Source: Syntrophotalea acetylenica
GTDB lineage: Bacteria; Desulfobacterota; Desulfuromonadia; Desulfuromonadales; Syntrophotaleaceae
Reading direction: 5' to 3'
Assembly (NCBI RefSeq): GCF_001888165.1
Contig: NZ_CP015455.1
Span: 1,792,001-1,856,000 of the forward strand
Length of the DNA stretch: 64,000 nt
The notes under the pieces were generated by a model, which saw nothing but the letters and a program-made list of their open reading frames with translations, had not been told where the DNA came from and made no database searches. Shown here in pieces: positions 54,575 through 64,000 of the stretch; position 1 is the stretch's first letter, and the number at the start of each line of letters is the position of its first letter. Position numbers and translations under genes: made by a program.

Positions 54575-57031
54575 ATGAAACCATCGCCCTGGCCGCATTT
54601 GCAAAAAACCCGCTGCGCACGAACAGCATGCTCCCGGCAGCCCTGTCAAAGGGCATTCTTTGCGCCAGGTCGCCCTTTCTTTTTCAGGCGGCTGCCGCTG
54701 TTGGTCGTTTTTTGCGCAACGCTGACAGGGTGTCCCGTCGCCATGGCTTTCGAAACCACGCCATGCGGCCAGCAGGATGATGAGCCCCTGGGCAATGTCA
54801 GCACCGTCCTTCCGCCGATCATGGTAAAAGCAGCGTATGAACCCTTGAGCACCGCCTCCCGAACCATCGAGCGAAAAATCATCGAAGGCATCCCCGCCGG
54901 CAACGGCAGCATCAGCGATATGCTGACCTTTCTGCCGGATATACAGTACGGCGAGGCCGCCAATCTTTCTTCGCATGGGGGAGAAATCCTGCCGGCGGCC
55001 GTTTCCATCAGCGGTGGAAAAGCTTTCGAAAACAATTTCATCATCGACGGTCTGGGCAACAACAGTCTGCTCGACCCTGATGCCGACAACCCCCTTGAGC
55101 ACAACAATGTGCCAGGTCACGCCCAGGAAATCTTTCTCGACGCGTCCCTGGTCGAAGATATAACCGTCTACGATCACAACGTTCCCGCCAGTTTTGGAGA
55201 TTTCAAAGGCGGGGTTGTTCATGCCAGAACCATCGATCCCGCCGCCGATTTCGGAGGCAGCCTGTTTTACCGCACCACCCGGGATGCCTGGACCTCATTC
55301 CATATTGCAGCATCCGAGCGTGAAAAATTCGAAAATTCCGCAGACCATTCCCGGCAGCCTGAATTCAAGAAACACCAGGCGGGCTTCGATGTGCATGCCC
55401 CTTTCTCGCCGCGCCTGCGCATGCTGGCCGCCTACCGGCTGTTTCTTTCCAGCATCCCGCTTCAGTATTTTGGCGAAACCCGCAAACAGCAGCGCCGCAA
55501 CGAAACCTTTCTGCTGAAACTTTCCGGAACACCGGCCGCCAGTTCCGCCTCGACCTTTGATCTTTCGTGGCTTTACAGCCCTTATAAAGGCAGATATTTT
55601 CAAAAGGATTTTCGGAACAGCGACATGACCATCCTGGGTGGCGCCTATCAGATCAATGCGGAGCTACGCACCGGGCTGCCCTTCGCCGACCTGCATCTGC
55701 AGGCGGGCTACAAGGAGAGTGAAAATTCCCGGCAAGCTCCGGACCATATGCGCCAGACCCAGAACCCGGACAACAGCTGGGACAGGGAAGGCTTTCCCGG
55801 AGATATCGAAAAAACACAGCAGACCCTGCAGTGCAAAGCCGACCTTGAACTTGACCCTTTGCGCAGTGGAGCGTTCAGCCACAAAATCAACCTCGGGGCC
55901 GATTTTCAGAATATCGAAGGCACCTCCCGACGGGACGAGACCAGCTATCTTTACACCTTTTTTAGCAATGGCACCAACAGGCGAAACGTTTACGAGCAAT
56001 ACGCCGCCGAAGCCCGTTTACAGCAGTACAGCCTCTACCTGGAAGATATCCTTCGCTACAAGCGGCTGGAACTGCGGCCGGGGTTGCGCCTGTCTTATGA
56101 CGATTTCATGGAAAACCTCAATCTGGCGCCGCGTTTTGCCGTCACCCTCGATCTCCTTGGCAACCGCCAGACCATCCTTACGGGCGGCATCAACCGTTAC
56201 TATGCCAACACCCTTTTGGCCTACAGGCTTCTGGAAAGCATGCCGGGAAGCTACATCGAACAAGGTTCCGACACAACCGGCTGGACCCTTTGGAAGACGG
56301 GCTCCACTGACTACGATTTTGCGTCACTGAGGACACCCTGCGCGGATGAATATGTCATTGGCCTGGAGCAGCGACTGCTGGGCGGCAGAGCCACTCTCAC
56401 CTACGTGAAACGCAACGGCAGGGACGAATTCGCCAGGACCATGAGCGACCGACAGGCCGACGGCAAATTCCATTACAGTCTGAACAACAACGGCCGCAGC
56501 CGCCATGAAAGTTATCGTTTAAGCTGGGAACGTCAATGGCCCGAACATTTTATCAGCATCAACGCAACCTATCAGAAAACGACATCCGCCAACGAATCCT
56601 ATAACGACCTGCTCGATGACGAGGACCTCGATGAGGAAATCTGGTACCACGGCCGGGCCATTGCAAAAAGCGCCCTGCCCCGCAAGGACTTCAACCGCCC
56701 CTGGGTTATCAGTTTGCTGCACATCGGGAAACTTCCCTGCAACTTCAGTGTCAGCAGCCTGCTGAAATACCGCAGCGGATATCAGACACTGCAGGCATCG
56801 GGAGAACTACACGAGGATCTTGGCATTCCCGTTTACGAGAAGACCCGCCTCGGCGGGGGGATCACCGCTGACTGCAAAATCGACTGGACTACCCGGCTGT
56901 GGGCCGGGCACAAGGTCATGTTGAGCCTGGAAATCCTGAACCTGCTGAACAAGAAAAATCCCGTGGGCGAGCCCCGGGATGGCTACGAGATGGGGCGCCA
57001 GTTCTGGTTGGGCGCTCAGTATTTCTTCTGA
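54575..57031 (+). CDS. TonB-dependent outer-membrane receptor
   Basis: An 818-residue protein. A long basic N-region leads into the signal core LPLLVVFCATLTG, with likely cleavage after AMA (residue 58). A TonB-box-like stretch (TVLPPIMVKA) is followed by a plug domain (about residues 75-200: ISDMLTFLPDIQYG, FIIDGLGNNSLLDPD, NVPASFGDFKGGVV) and a beta-barrel to the C-terminal WLGAQYFF, ending in phenylalanine as outer-membrane barrels do. The ligand is unknown; no siderophore or vitamin gene is adjacent. GAGAG precedes the ATG. It ends 16 bases from the convergent LVIVD-protein gene. Confidence 0.85.
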   Translation: MKPSPWPHLQKTRCARTACSRQPCQRAFFAPGRPFFFRRLPLLVVFCATLTGCPVAMAFETTPCGQQDDEPLGNVSTVLPPIMVKAAYEPLSTASRTIERKIIEGIPAGNGSISDMLTFLPDIQYGEAANLSSHGGEILPAAVSISGGKAFENNFIIDGLGNNSLLDPDADNPLEHNNVPGHAQEIFLDASLVEDITVYDHNVPASFGDFKGGVVHARTIDPAADFGGSLFYRTTRDAWTSFHIAASEREKFENSADHSRQPEFKKHQAGFDVHAPFSPRLRMLAAYRLFLSSIPLQYFGETRKQQRRNETFLLKLSGTPAASSASTFDLSWLYSPYKGRYFQKDFRNSDMTILGGAYQINAELRTGLPFADLHLQAGYKESENSRQAPDHMRQTQNPDNSWDREGFPGDIEKTQQTLQCKADLELDPLRSGAFSHKINLGADFQNIEGTSRRDETSYLYTFFSNGTNRRNVYEQYAAEARLQQYSLYLEDILRYKRLELRPGLRLSYDDFMENLNLAPRFAVTLDLLGNRQTILTGGINRYYANTLLAYRLLESMPGSYIEQGSDTTGWTLWKTGSTDYDFASLRTPCADEYVIGLEQRLLGGRATLTYVKRNGRDEFARTMSDRQADGKFHYSLNNNGRSRHESYRLSWERQWPEHFISINATYQKTTSANESYNDLLDDEDLDEEIWYHGRAIAKSALPRKDFNRPWVISLLHIGKLPCNFSVSSLLKYRSGYQTLQASGELHEDLGIPVYEKTRLGGGITADCKIDWTTRLWAGHKVMLSLEILNLLNKKNPVGEPRDGYEMGRQFWLGAQYFF

Positions 57032-57047
57032 TTTACGGCTTCGAAGC

Positions 57048-59189
57048 TCAATCAACCACAAGGGCATCGGGCAGAACCAGATTTTTACGACCATCGCTGA
57101 GACACAGCGCGTAAGTTCCGGCCTTCAGCCCTTCAGGCACGGACAATTCGACACGATCCGTGCCGGTACGGGTCGTTTGCGAAATCCGGAAGGGCAAAGG
57201 TACCGCTATCACCCCGCCGAGGTTGGTTGCTGCAATCAACTCCTCCCCAACCACCGCCATGCCCTTGGTCTTGATGCTGAAGCCGAGCAAGCCCAGCGTC
57301 TGTGGTGCATCCGGATTGCGGCAGTCGACCACCTGCAGGCCACCCCGTGTATCCGCCACATAGACTTGTTGTCCCGACACCGCGAGAGACATGGCATTGC
57401 CCGCAGTGCTGAGGCTGCCGACCAGTCGTGGCTGTTCCGGGTTGTCGAGATTGTAGATCTGCAAACCCGCCAGGCCGTTGGCGACAAACAGCCGTTGTCC
57501 GTCAACAACCAGTGAGGTGGCACAGGCAAACGGCAGCAGATAGTCCGGAAGCGCAACCTTGCCGACCATGACCGGGCGCTCGGGGTGGCGCACATCGACA
57601 ATAAAGATCCCCATGGAGCCACAGGCAAGATAGGCGTAATCGTTGCTGACGGCAATATCCAGGAATGGATGAGTCACCGGCATGGCTGCCAATGGCCGCA
57701 TTTTTTCGCCCGGCTTCGCATCAACGACATGCAAGGTGCCGTTCAAATCGGCAACAAAAAGTTTGTGCTGCCGGCAAACCAGCCGTTTCAGTTTGCCCGG
57801 CAGGAGCAGAGAGTCATCGATACGGTGTTTCTTATCGCGGAGAGTTATCGCGTGAATGCCCTTCGCACCATCGGCGACAAATACCCGTTGGTCGTCCGCC
57901 GCGACATCGATGGCCAGACCCGGCGTATCGACAGTCTCCACCAGACGCAAACCGTCGCGATGATTTTCCAGCACCTGCAAGCCGGACCGGCCTCCGGCAA
58001 CATAGATCCAACCCCGCTTGGCCAAAAGCCCCTGAGCCACGCCCGGCAGGGTCAAAACGCGGGGCCTGGCCAGATGTGAAACGCAGTCCCGTGATAAGAC
58101 CTGCAATCCGCGCTTGGCGTCGGCCACCAGAACATGCCTTCCCACGGCTGCAACATCCCAGGAAGCACCGGGCGTATCGATCGCCCCCATAAAATGCAGA
58201 CCCCCGTCGGCATCCGGCTGAAAAACATGCATCCCTCCCAAATCCGCCGCCACCCACAGCACCCCGTCGATCCATTCAAGGCTGCGGGCGCTTCCGAGCA
58301 ACGGAGTCGACCCAAGGTGTCTCGGACGTTGAGGTTGTGCTACCGAGATGACCTGGATGCCCCCGGATTTATCGGCCACATAGGCCCGGTTGTCCAGCAC
58401 CGCTATAGCGGTGGCTTGCCCCGGGGTGTCAACGACGGATACTTTTTCAAGGCCATCGTTCGGCAAGCACCGAAGCACCTGAAAACCCGCCTCACCATCG
58501 GCCACGTAAAGATAGCGACCTGCCTTCCAGAGCCCCGACGCAACGCCGGGAGTATCCAGCGTGGTCAGGATACGCGGCTGATCCCGCAGATCGACAACAT
58601 GCACCCCGGCGGGACCGTCGGCAACATAGGCCCGGTCCCCCTCCACGATAATGTCCAGGACCGTGCCCGGGGTATCCAGGGATGCCAGCAATCGTGGGTT
58701 TTCCGGGTGTTCCACGTCCACGACATGCACCCCATCCTTGTAGGCCGCGACATAAACCCGTGCATCCTGAACCGCCAATTTCCACGGCCATCCCGACAGC
58801 TTGAGAGCTCCGACCATTTTGGGTCGGGTGACATCCGCCAGATCGACGACCTGCAGACCACGGATGGTATCACCGAGAAAACCGAGATGACCTCGAGCCG
58901 CGACCGCTTTGGCGATCCCCCAACTCGGCATCTTCCCTACAATCGCGAAGTGGTTACCGATATCCAGATTGAGAAAAGCCTTCAAGTCCTGAGAAAACCC
59001 CTGACCGCATAGCGTGATCAACGAACCGTCCGCCGTTTTTCTGTTCCTGCTTTGCAGGGAAGTAACCACGATCTCTTCAGGCAGCGGCACGGGTTTAAAA
59101 ATGCTGAAGAGCAGAAAGCCGACCAATGCCAGGTAGGCCAGGGCACAACCGCCGGACACAAGAAAAAGTCGATTAATTCCGGGGCGCAT
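57048..59189 (-). CDS. Membrane-anchored LVIVD-repeat beta-propeller protein
   Basis: A 713-residue protein of unknown function. An N-terminal membrane anchor (residues 9-31) is followed by an IPT/TIG-like stretch (about 40-80, [25 protein letters not shown]). Then come about fourteen repeats of 40-45 residues, each with a GLQVVDL-type strand (for example [39 protein letters not shown]), and a short C-terminal IPT-like segment ([15 protein letters not shown]). Fourteen repeats would suit two seven-bladed propellers. It should face the periplasm. The start overlaps the kinase gene by 17 bases, so kinase and propeller are translated together. Confidence 0.82.
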   Translation of the reverse strand: MRPGINRLFLVSGGCALAYLALVGFLLFSIFKPVPLPEEIVVTSLQSRNRKTADGSLITLCGQGFSQDLKAFLNLDIGNHFAIVGKMPSWGIAKAVAARGHLGFLGDTIRGLQVVDLADVTRPKMVGALKLSGWPWKLAVQDARVYVAAYKDGVHVVDVEHPENPRLLASLDTPGTVLDIIVEGDRAYVADGPAGVHVVDLRDQPRILTTLDTPGVASGLWKAGRYLYVADGEAGFQVLRCLPNDGLEKVSVVDTPGQATAIAVLDNRAYVADKSGGIQVISVAQPQRPRHLGSTPLLGSARSLEWIDGVLWVAADLGGMHVFQPDADGGLHFMGAIDTPGASWDVAAVGRHVLVADAKRGLQVLSRDCVSHLARPRVLTLPGVAQGLLAKRGWIYVAGGRSGLQVLENHRDGLRLVETVDTPGLAIDVAADDQRVFVADGAKGIHAITLRDKKHRIDDSLLLPGKLKRLVCRQHKLFVADLNGTLHVVDAKPGEKMRPLAAMPVTHPFLDIAVSNDYAYLACGSMGIFIVDVRHPERPVMVGKVALPDYLLPFACATSLVVDGQRLFVANGLAGLQIYNLDNPEQPRLVGSLSTAGNAMSLAVSGQQVYVADTRGGLQVVDCRNPDAPQTLGLLGFSIKTKGMAVVGEELIAATNLGGVIAVPLPFRISQTTRTGTDRVELSVPEGLKAGTYALCLSDGRKNLVLPDALVVD

Positions 59190-61665
59190 GATTTATCCAA
59201 TCATCGGGAGCAAGCAAAGACGCATCGTTTCTTTCAGGGCTGCCGGGCACCCACTTCCGGATCAGCCGGAACAAATGCTCGTGTTTGAACGGCTTTGCCA
59301 GATAGTCGTCCATACCGCACTGGCGGCATTGGTCATCGATTTCGCCTCGGGAGTGAGCCGTCAGAGCGATGATGGGAGCCTTGATGCCGGCATGACGCAA
59401 TTGCGCCGCGGCCTGGTAACCATCCATGATTGGCATCTGGCAATCCATCAGTATCAAGTCAAAAATCTGCTCCATGGCTTCAGCAACCGCCTGTTCGCCA
59501 TTTTCCGCGGCAACCACTTGGCAACCACGACTCTGCAGGCTGATGGTAATCATGCGGCGGGTGGTGGGATTGTCTTCAGCCAGCAAGACGCGCGGCCTCT
59601 GGACGAACTTCTGCCCGTTTTCCGCCAGTCCTGAAACCGTCGCTGCCGTCTCCGGTTCGCATGCAACAACATCTACCGGCAACCCCGCAACCATTCTGTG
59701 CAATTGTGACGGACATACGGGCTTTACCAGCACCTCCCACAGGGAACCGCTGCCCCCTTCGGGGCAGAGAAGACCACGCGGGGTCATCACCACCCGACGG
59801 CAGTTTTTTGGGCAGTTTTTTTCGAAGTGATCATGCAGTACAGGGTTGTCCCGCAGCAAACAGGCATCCGTCAGCACCAGCCGCAGGTTGGCCCCGCGAC
59901 ATGAGTCCGCAATCATTTCATCGCTCAAAGGAGCATTGAGGGAGAGGGTCTCCACAGCGAGATGCATGGCGTCGAGTTGTTCCACCAGCATATCGCGAAG
60001 CCCCGTATGAGCCACGGCCACCAGCGCTTTTGCCGCAGCCTGTCCCGGTGGCGGAACTGTCCCCGGCCAGCACCTGTCTTCGTGCTTTTGCAAAGGGATG
60101 CAGCAGGTAAACACCGACCCGTCCCCCCTGGCGCTTTCAAGGTGAATATGTCCCCCCATGTGCTCAATCAGTTGTTTGACAATCGCCAGGCCGAGCCCGG
60201 TTCCGCCAAAATGCCTGGTGGTCGAACTGTCCGCCTGCGAAAAAGATTCGAAAATCCTTTGCTGGGCCTCGGGCTCGATGCCGATGCCGGTATCCCTTAC
60301 CTCCAGGTAAATGCAAGCCCCGGAGTCATCCTCTTCCCTGCAGCCAAAGCGGACCGTCACGTCTCCCCGTTCGGTAAACTTGACGGCATTGCCGACCAGA
60401 TTGAACACAATTTGCCGCAGGCGGGCTGGATCGCCGAGCAGGGAAACGGGGGTGCCGGGATCAATGCGGCATATCAGCTCCAGGTTTTTGTCATGGGCGG
60501 CCTTGGCCAGCAGCGCCACCGGTTCTTCGACAACTGCCAGCAGATTGAAAGGAACCGTCTCCAGCACCAGTCGCCCGGCTTCAATCTTGGAAAAGTCAAG
60601 AATATCGTTGAGAATGTTCAACAGGGATTCGCCGGAGCCCTGTATCATATGCGCCAGCTCTCGTTGCTGGCCATCCAGTCCGGTCTTCAGAAGAAGCTCG
60701 GACACGCCGATAACACCGATCATAGGTGTGCGGATTTCATGGCTCATATTGGCCAGAAACCTTGATTTGGCCTGATTGGCAGCCTCGGCCGCTTGCCGCG
60801 CCCTGGCGAGTTGTTCGACCGTTTGATGTAGTTCATCGTTGGTCTCACGCAACTCCCGGGTCTGTTTCAGAACCTGCTCTTCCAGATGGTAACGGTACTC
60901 TTCCAGCTGTTTGTCGCGGCTTTCGAGCTGTTCAAGCATCCGGTTGAATCCCTGGAACAGAACGCCAACCTCGTCGTTGGCAGGATTGACCACCCGCACG
61001 GAGAAATCCTGGCTGCCCGATACCACGCGCATCTTGTTCGCAAGATGCAGGATCGGGCGGGACACCAGACTCTGCAGATACCTTGCGACAAAATAGCCCG
61101 TAAGGCATGACAGGGCAAGCACCGCCAGGACGCTCAGGGCATACGATCTCAGCCACAGATAAAACTCACCGAGGCCGGACTGCAGATAGACCATGCCGAT
61201 GGTGCGGCCCATATGCCGCACCGGAACAACAACCGCCAGGGAGCGGGGAGAAAAAGAATGAACTCTTTGATCCGTCTCGACCGTCCGGGCGAGCAGTTCG
61301 AAGGTGGAAGGGTCCATCCCGGCGCTCCATTGTCCGGGTGCGCCGTGGTTCTTCTGGGGGCGCAGATAATGGGTTACGACCTGATAGCGCAGGGTAAAGA
61401 TGTAGGCGCGGTTGATATGCGGCTGTTGCAGCAGCGAGGACATCACCTGGTCGCCGACCTGTTTGTTTCTGAGGGTCAGAACAATGGTGCTATTGGCGGC
61501 CAGAACCTCGGCCAGCGCGTAATTATGTTCTACCATGTTACGTCGGAACGAGACGATTTCCACCGCCATGAATGCGCTGGCGGACAACACCAGTACCACG
61601 GCGCAGGTCAGCATCATAAGGCCCGTCAGTTTCTTTTTGAGCGTGGCGTGACGGAATCCGAACAT
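59173..61665 (-). CDS. Hybrid sensor histidine kinase with HAMP and receiver domains
   Basis: An 830-residue inner-membrane kinase. From the ATG at 61665: membrane segment about 13-35, periplasmic sensor about 36-165, second membrane segment about 170-192, HAMP about 195-245, coiled coil, HisKA with [18 protein letters not shown] (His near 309), and HATPase with the DTGIGI and [19 protein letters not shown] motifs. A degenerate receiver lacking the acidic pair (about 545-670, RLVLTDACL) precedes a true receiver with [14 protein letters not shown]. There is no HPt domain. GGGAG lies just upstream of 61665; GTG at 61752 and ATG at 61713 are alternatives. The layout resembles BarA/TodS-type orphan kinases. 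Confidence 0.88.
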   Translation of the reverse strand: MFGFRHATLKKKLTGLMMLTCAVVLVLSASAFMAVEIVSFRRNMVEHNYALAEVLAANSTIVLTLRNKQVGDQVMSSLLQQPHINRAYIFTLRYQVVTHYLRPQKNHGAPGQWSAGMDPSTFELLARTVETDQRVHSFSPRSLAVVVPVRHMGRTIGMVYLQSGLGEFYLWLRSYALSVLAVLALSCLTGYFVARYLQSLVSRPILHLANKMRVVSGSQDFSVRVVNPANDEVGVLFQGFNRMLEQLESRDKQLEEYRYHLEEQVLKQTRELRETNDELHQTVEQLARARQAAEAANQAKSRFLANMSHEIRTPMIGVIGVSELLLKTGLDGQQRELAHMIQGSGESLLNILNDILDFSKIEAGRLVLETVPFNLLAVVEEPVALLAKAAHDKNLELICRIDPGTPVSLLGDPARLRQIVFNLVGNAVKFTERGDVTVRFGCREEDDSGACIYLEVRDTGIGIEPEAQQRIFESFSQADSSTTRHFGGTGLGLAIVKQLIEHMGGHIHLESARGDGSVFTCCIPLQKHEDRCWPGTVPPPGQAAAKALVAVAHTGLRDMLVEQLDAMHLAVETLSLNAPLSDEMIADSCRGANLRLVLTDACLLRDNPVLHDHFEKNCPKNCRRVVMTPRGLLCPEGGSGSLWEVLVKPVCPSQLHRMVAGLPVDVVACEPETAATVSGLAENGQKFVQRPRVLLAEDNPTTRRMITISLQSRGCQVVAAENGEQAVAEAMEQIFDLILMDCQMPIMDGYQAAAQLRHAGIKAPIIALTAHSRGEIDDQCRQCGMDDYLAKPFKHEHLFRLIRKWVPGSPERNDASLLAPDDWINHAPRN

Positions 61666-61840
61666 CTGCTCCCAACCCTGTTTCCATACGAAAACGGTGC
61701 TTTTGCCGCGCATGACCACCGATCTCAAAACACGGTGGCGCCCCTCTGACACAAGATCAGCCGGTACGAAATACTAACAAAGGGCTCATGTAAAACAAAG
61801 TCTATTTTCCTGCGTAAAGCCCTCCGGATAAAACAAAGGC

Positions 61841-61870
61841 CCCGCAACCGTCCAGAAGTTTCGGGGCCAT
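61841..61870 (-). terminator. Rho-independent terminator of the feo operon
   Basis: Stem GGCCCCG/CGGGGCC followed by TTTGTTTT on the minus strand, 22 nt after the DtxR-FeoA stop. Confidence 0.8.
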
Positions 61871-61892
61871 CGCATCCGCTGCGTCAAAACAG

Positions 61893-62549
61893 CTATTCGC
61901 TTTTGCCGGTACGAATGAAAATCTCCCGCGCCAGCTGCTCGTCCACGGCAAACTCAGAGTTGCCAACATGAAAAATGAAGGAAGGAAACCGTCGGTTGAG
62001 CCGTACCCGATTGCCCGGCAACACGCCCAGAGACATCAGTTTCTGCATTTTTTTGGCATCGCTGGTGGCTAGATAGGCAATCTCGCCCTCCTGCCCCACC
62101 TTCATTTCGGTGAGGGGCACGACGCCGATGTCCGCCGCGCGCCGTGCAGCCCGGCAACACTCACCGGGAGGAATGGGACGGCCGTGGGGACAGGTTGTGG
62201 GGTGATTCAGAAGGGTGCAGATTCGGGTATCGACCCCTTCGTTGAGGAGATGCTCGAATTCACAGGCCTTGGCATTGGCATTGCTGCCTTTGAGATCAAG
62301 AATATCCATCATCAGACGCTCGGCCAGACGGTGGCGACGCACCACTTTTTCGCCGGCCAGGCGTCCTTCGGAGCGCAGATAGACCCGCTCTCCCTTGATT
62401 TCAACCAGGGCCTTACGTTCGAGATCCAGCAGCGCCGCATCGTCGGCCTTGACATTCAGCGCTTCGAAGGAGGCCGAGTTGTCCCCCTCTTCAACGACCG
62501 CGATCCAAACGGCTTCCAGCAAATCTTCAGCCCTTTCCGAGCGTTCCAT
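61893..62549 (-). CDS. DtxR/MntR-type metal-dependent regulator with C-terminal FeoA domain
   Basis: A 218-residue protein. Residues 1-60 look like a divergent winged helix (ERAEDLLEAVWIAVVEEGD, LDLERKALVEI). Residues 60-125 form the DtxR dimerisation and metal-binding part (VVRRHRLAERLMMDIL, HLLNEGVDTRICTLLNHP, TCPHGRPIPPG). Residues 135-215 are a FeoA-like SH3 domain (EIAYLATSDAKKMQKLMSLG, then VLPGNRVRLNRRFPSFI). It probably senses Fe(II) and controls the feo operon. The ATG at 62549 has AAGGAGA seven bases upstream and overlaps the preceding stop. It is the last gene of the operon. Confidence 0.85.
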   Translation of the reverse strand: MERSERAEDLLEAVWIAVVEEGDNSASFEALNVKADDAALLDLERKALVEIKGERVYLRSEGRLAGEKVVRRHRLAERLMMDILDLKGSNANAKACEFEHLLNEGVDTRICTLLNHPTTCPHGRPIPPGECCRAARRAADIGVVPLTEMKVGQEGEIAYLATSDAKKMQKLMSLGVLPGNRVRLNRRFPSFIFHVGNSEFAVDEQLAREIFIRTGKSE

Positions 62550-62731
62550 CAATCGTTCTCCTTGGATTTATCTTTTTCGCTCCATCGGCGCAAAAAGCCG
62601 GGAACAACGGGATTTTCGTAACCACACCAGGGACAGTGAATCTTCCGGCATCCTCCCGGGCACGCTCCGCAAGGTTTCTGTTCCAACTTGTCGGGAGGCG
62701 GCAGCTCGCGGCCGCAAAAACCGCACTTCAT
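62549..62731 (-). CDS. Small cysteine-rich (zinc-ribbon-like) protein of the feo operon
   Basis: A 60-residue protein with seven cysteines in pairs: MKCGFCG, CGACPGGC and HCPWCGYENP, followed by a basic tail. The spacing suits a zinc ribbon or a metal site. It overlaps feoB by the ATGA arrangement and the regulator by TGATG, so it is firmly part of the operon. Small Cys-rich proteins are often found after feoB; whether this one serves Feo function is inference. Confidence 0.75.
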   Translation of the reverse strand: MKCGFCGRELPPPDKLEQKPCGACPGGCRKIHCPWCGYENPVVPGFLRRWSEKDKSKEND

Positions 62732-64000
62732 ACCAGCCACCCGGTAAAACCGAGGACCACATTGAGACTCCAGCCGACGCTGAAAGCCAACAGGGTAACC
62801 AGCAGGAAGATGCCGGCGGAGACCTTCCAGCCACGCTCCTTCTTCATCATGAGGAACTGGGCGATGCAAGGCACAAACAGTGTCATGGTGACGGCTGCCA
62901 CAGTCAATTGGCGCGGCGTCAGCAATCCCTGGGCGTGCATGTCGTAAAGTCCGGCAGCACCGAAATCACGCCGGAAAAAACCGAAAATGAAGGCGGCGGT
63001 GGTTTTTGCGGGCAGCCCCAGTGCGGCTATGGCAGGTGACATGCCCCGCACCAGGGCATTCAGTCCGCCGGTCATCTTGCCGGCCCACAGCAGAACCGAA
63101 GCGAAGATGAACAACGGAAAGATTTCCAGAAAATACCACTGCATGCGGCTCACCGTCTTTATGACAACATTACGGGCCTGGGGCAACCGCATGGGCGGCA
63201 ACTCCATGTAGAACATGGGGCGCTCTCCCGGCAACAGACGGGCGGACAGCAGGCCCACCAGCAGAAAAACAACCGTTATGCAGGCGATCCAGGTCGGCAA
63301 GGCGCCCGGCACGCCGGAAAGCAGGCCCATGATAACTCCGAGCTGAGCACTGCAGGGAATTGCCAGCGCCAGCAACAGCGTGACGATGATCCTTTCACGC
63401 ACCGTTTCCAGTGTTCGCGTTACCATGGTCGCCATGGTGTCGCATCCGAAACCCAACACCATGGGTATTACCGCCCGGCCGTTCAGCCCGATTTTTTTAA
63501 AGATCCGATCCACAAGCATGGCCAGGCGTGGGAAATAGCCGACATCCTCCATGATGGAAAAAGCCAGAAAGAAAGTGCCGACGATCGGCAGTACCAGAGC
63601 TACCGCATAGCGCACTCCAAGGGTGAATATACCGTATTCGCCGACCAGCAGTTCCCGCAGCCAGTACCAGTCCGTAAGCCGATGCACCAGGTCAATCACC
63701 CAGGGGTTCAGGTAATTTTCGAACAGCTGCCCTTCAAGCAGGTCCACCAGGGTGCCGGCACCGAAACTGCCCACAAACAGATAAATGCCGAAATAAAGCG
63801 CCAGTAGCAGCAGGGGGAAGCCGGTCCAGGGATTGATGGTCCAGGCCGCCAGCTTTTCGAAAAAGCCCGGTTTTCGATCGGCCTGCTGATAAATGACTTC
63901 TTCCAGAATGGCGCGACAGATCCTTTTGCGTTCAAGGCTGATGCGCAAGTTCAGATCCAGGCGCCGCTCGTAAACCGTTTCGTTGACCGCCGCCTCGATG
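62728..64000 (-). CDS. feoB: Ferrous iron transporter FeoB, C-terminal membrane part (cut by window edge)
   Basis: The frame is open to the window edge; 424 codons are visible. It shows the FeoB membrane domain with two Gate-like regions (GTFFLAFSIMEDVGYFPRLA and the C-terminal FIFGFFRRDFGAAGLYDM), GRAVIPMVLGFGCDTMATM and PCSAQLGVIMGLLSG. The N-terminal G-protein domain lies outside the window. FeoB imports Fe(II) across the inner membrane. It is followed by the Cys-rich protein and the DtxR-FeoA fusion. Confidence 0.96.
   Translation of the reverse strand, partial: IEAAVNETVYERRLDLNLRISLERKRICRAILEEVIYQQADRKPGFFEKLAAWTINPWTGFPLLLLALYFGIYLFVGSFGAGTLVDLLEGQLFENYLNPWVIDLVHRLTDWYWLRELLVGEYGIFTLGVRYAVALVLPIVGTFFLAFSIMEDVGYFPRLAMLVDRIFKKIGLNGRAVIPMVLGFGCDTMATMVTRTLETVRERIIVTLLLALAIPCSAQLGVIMGLLSGVPGALPTWIACITVVFLLVGLLSARLLPGERPMFYMELPPMRLPQARNVVIKTVSRMQWYFLEIFPLFIFASVLLWAGKMTGGLNALVRGMSPAIAALGLPAKTTAAFIFGFFRRDFGAAGLYDMHAQGLLTPRQLTVAAVTMTLFVPCIAQFLMMKKERGWKVSAGIFLLVTLLAFSVGWSLNVVLGFTGWLV

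Overview
The window looks like chromosomal DNA of a Gram-negative deltaproteobacterium of the Desulfuromonadales (Pelobacter/Syntrophotalea, Geobacter, Desulfuromonas type). This placement rests on recalled gene order and family resemblance, not on a search: yajC-secD-secF-recJ, a T-box-controlled leuA in a Gram-negative background, an ArsR-methyltransferase regulator beside ahcY and metK, and a Kdo/Lpt - rpoN - hpf - ptsN - rapZ - PTS cluster. Nearly everything is core housekeeping on the minus strand; the plus strand carries only lptF-lptG and one TonB-dependent receptor. I see no tRNA or rRNA gene, CRISPR array, IS element or prophage.

Layout, left to right. 1-6100: queA-tgt-yajC-secD-secF-recJ (recJ cut by the window edge) and a small DUF2065 membrane protein. 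6200-11760: ygiQ-type radical SAM protein, argC, rpsI, rplM, truA, an EcfT-like membrane protein. 11845-23062: amino-acid block asd, leuB, leuD, leuC, leuA (with a T-box leader reading a Leu CUC codon), psd, ilvN, ilvB, ilvD; ilvC and pssA, which I would expect here, are absent. 23268-28436: a DUF465 protein, tsaB, rseP, dxr, cdsA, uppS. 28651-31776: frr, pyrH, tsf, rpsB. 32054-34324 (plus): lptF, lptG. 34421-39096: ahcY, its ArsR/methyltransferase regulator with a palindromic operator, a glycine-zipper lipoprotein, metK. 39178-45282: ptsI, ptsH, mannose-family PTS IID/IIC/IIB/IIA, rapZ, ptsN. 45367-54202: hpf, rpoN, lptB, lptA, lptC, kdsC, kdsD, kdsA, pyrG, kdsB. 54575-61665: TonB-dependent receptor (plus) converging on a two-gene unit of a hybrid histidine kinase and a membrane-anchored LVIVD-repeat protein. 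61893-64000: end of a feo iron operon (feoB, Cys-rich protein, DtxR-FeoA fusion).

Six genes (rseP, dxr, lptF, lptG, PTS IIC, pyrG) are each broken by exactly one missing base in a run of five or six identical bases; restoring one base gives a full-length family member every time. Five of the six belong to families that are usually essential or nearly so. This points to homopolymer under-calling in the source sequence rather than real gene loss. ygiQ may be a seventh case.

The genes connect as follows: Kdo synthesis, Lpt export and lptF/lptG build the LPS layer; uppS, cdsA, psd and dxr supply isoprenoid and lipid precursors; ilv/leu/asd/argC make amino acids; ahcY, metK and the regulator run the SAM cycle; ptsN, ptsH, ptsI, rapZ and IIA-IID form a regulatory or transporting PTS. 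The least conventional locus is the receptor / sensor kinase / double-propeller group at 54.5-61.7 kb.
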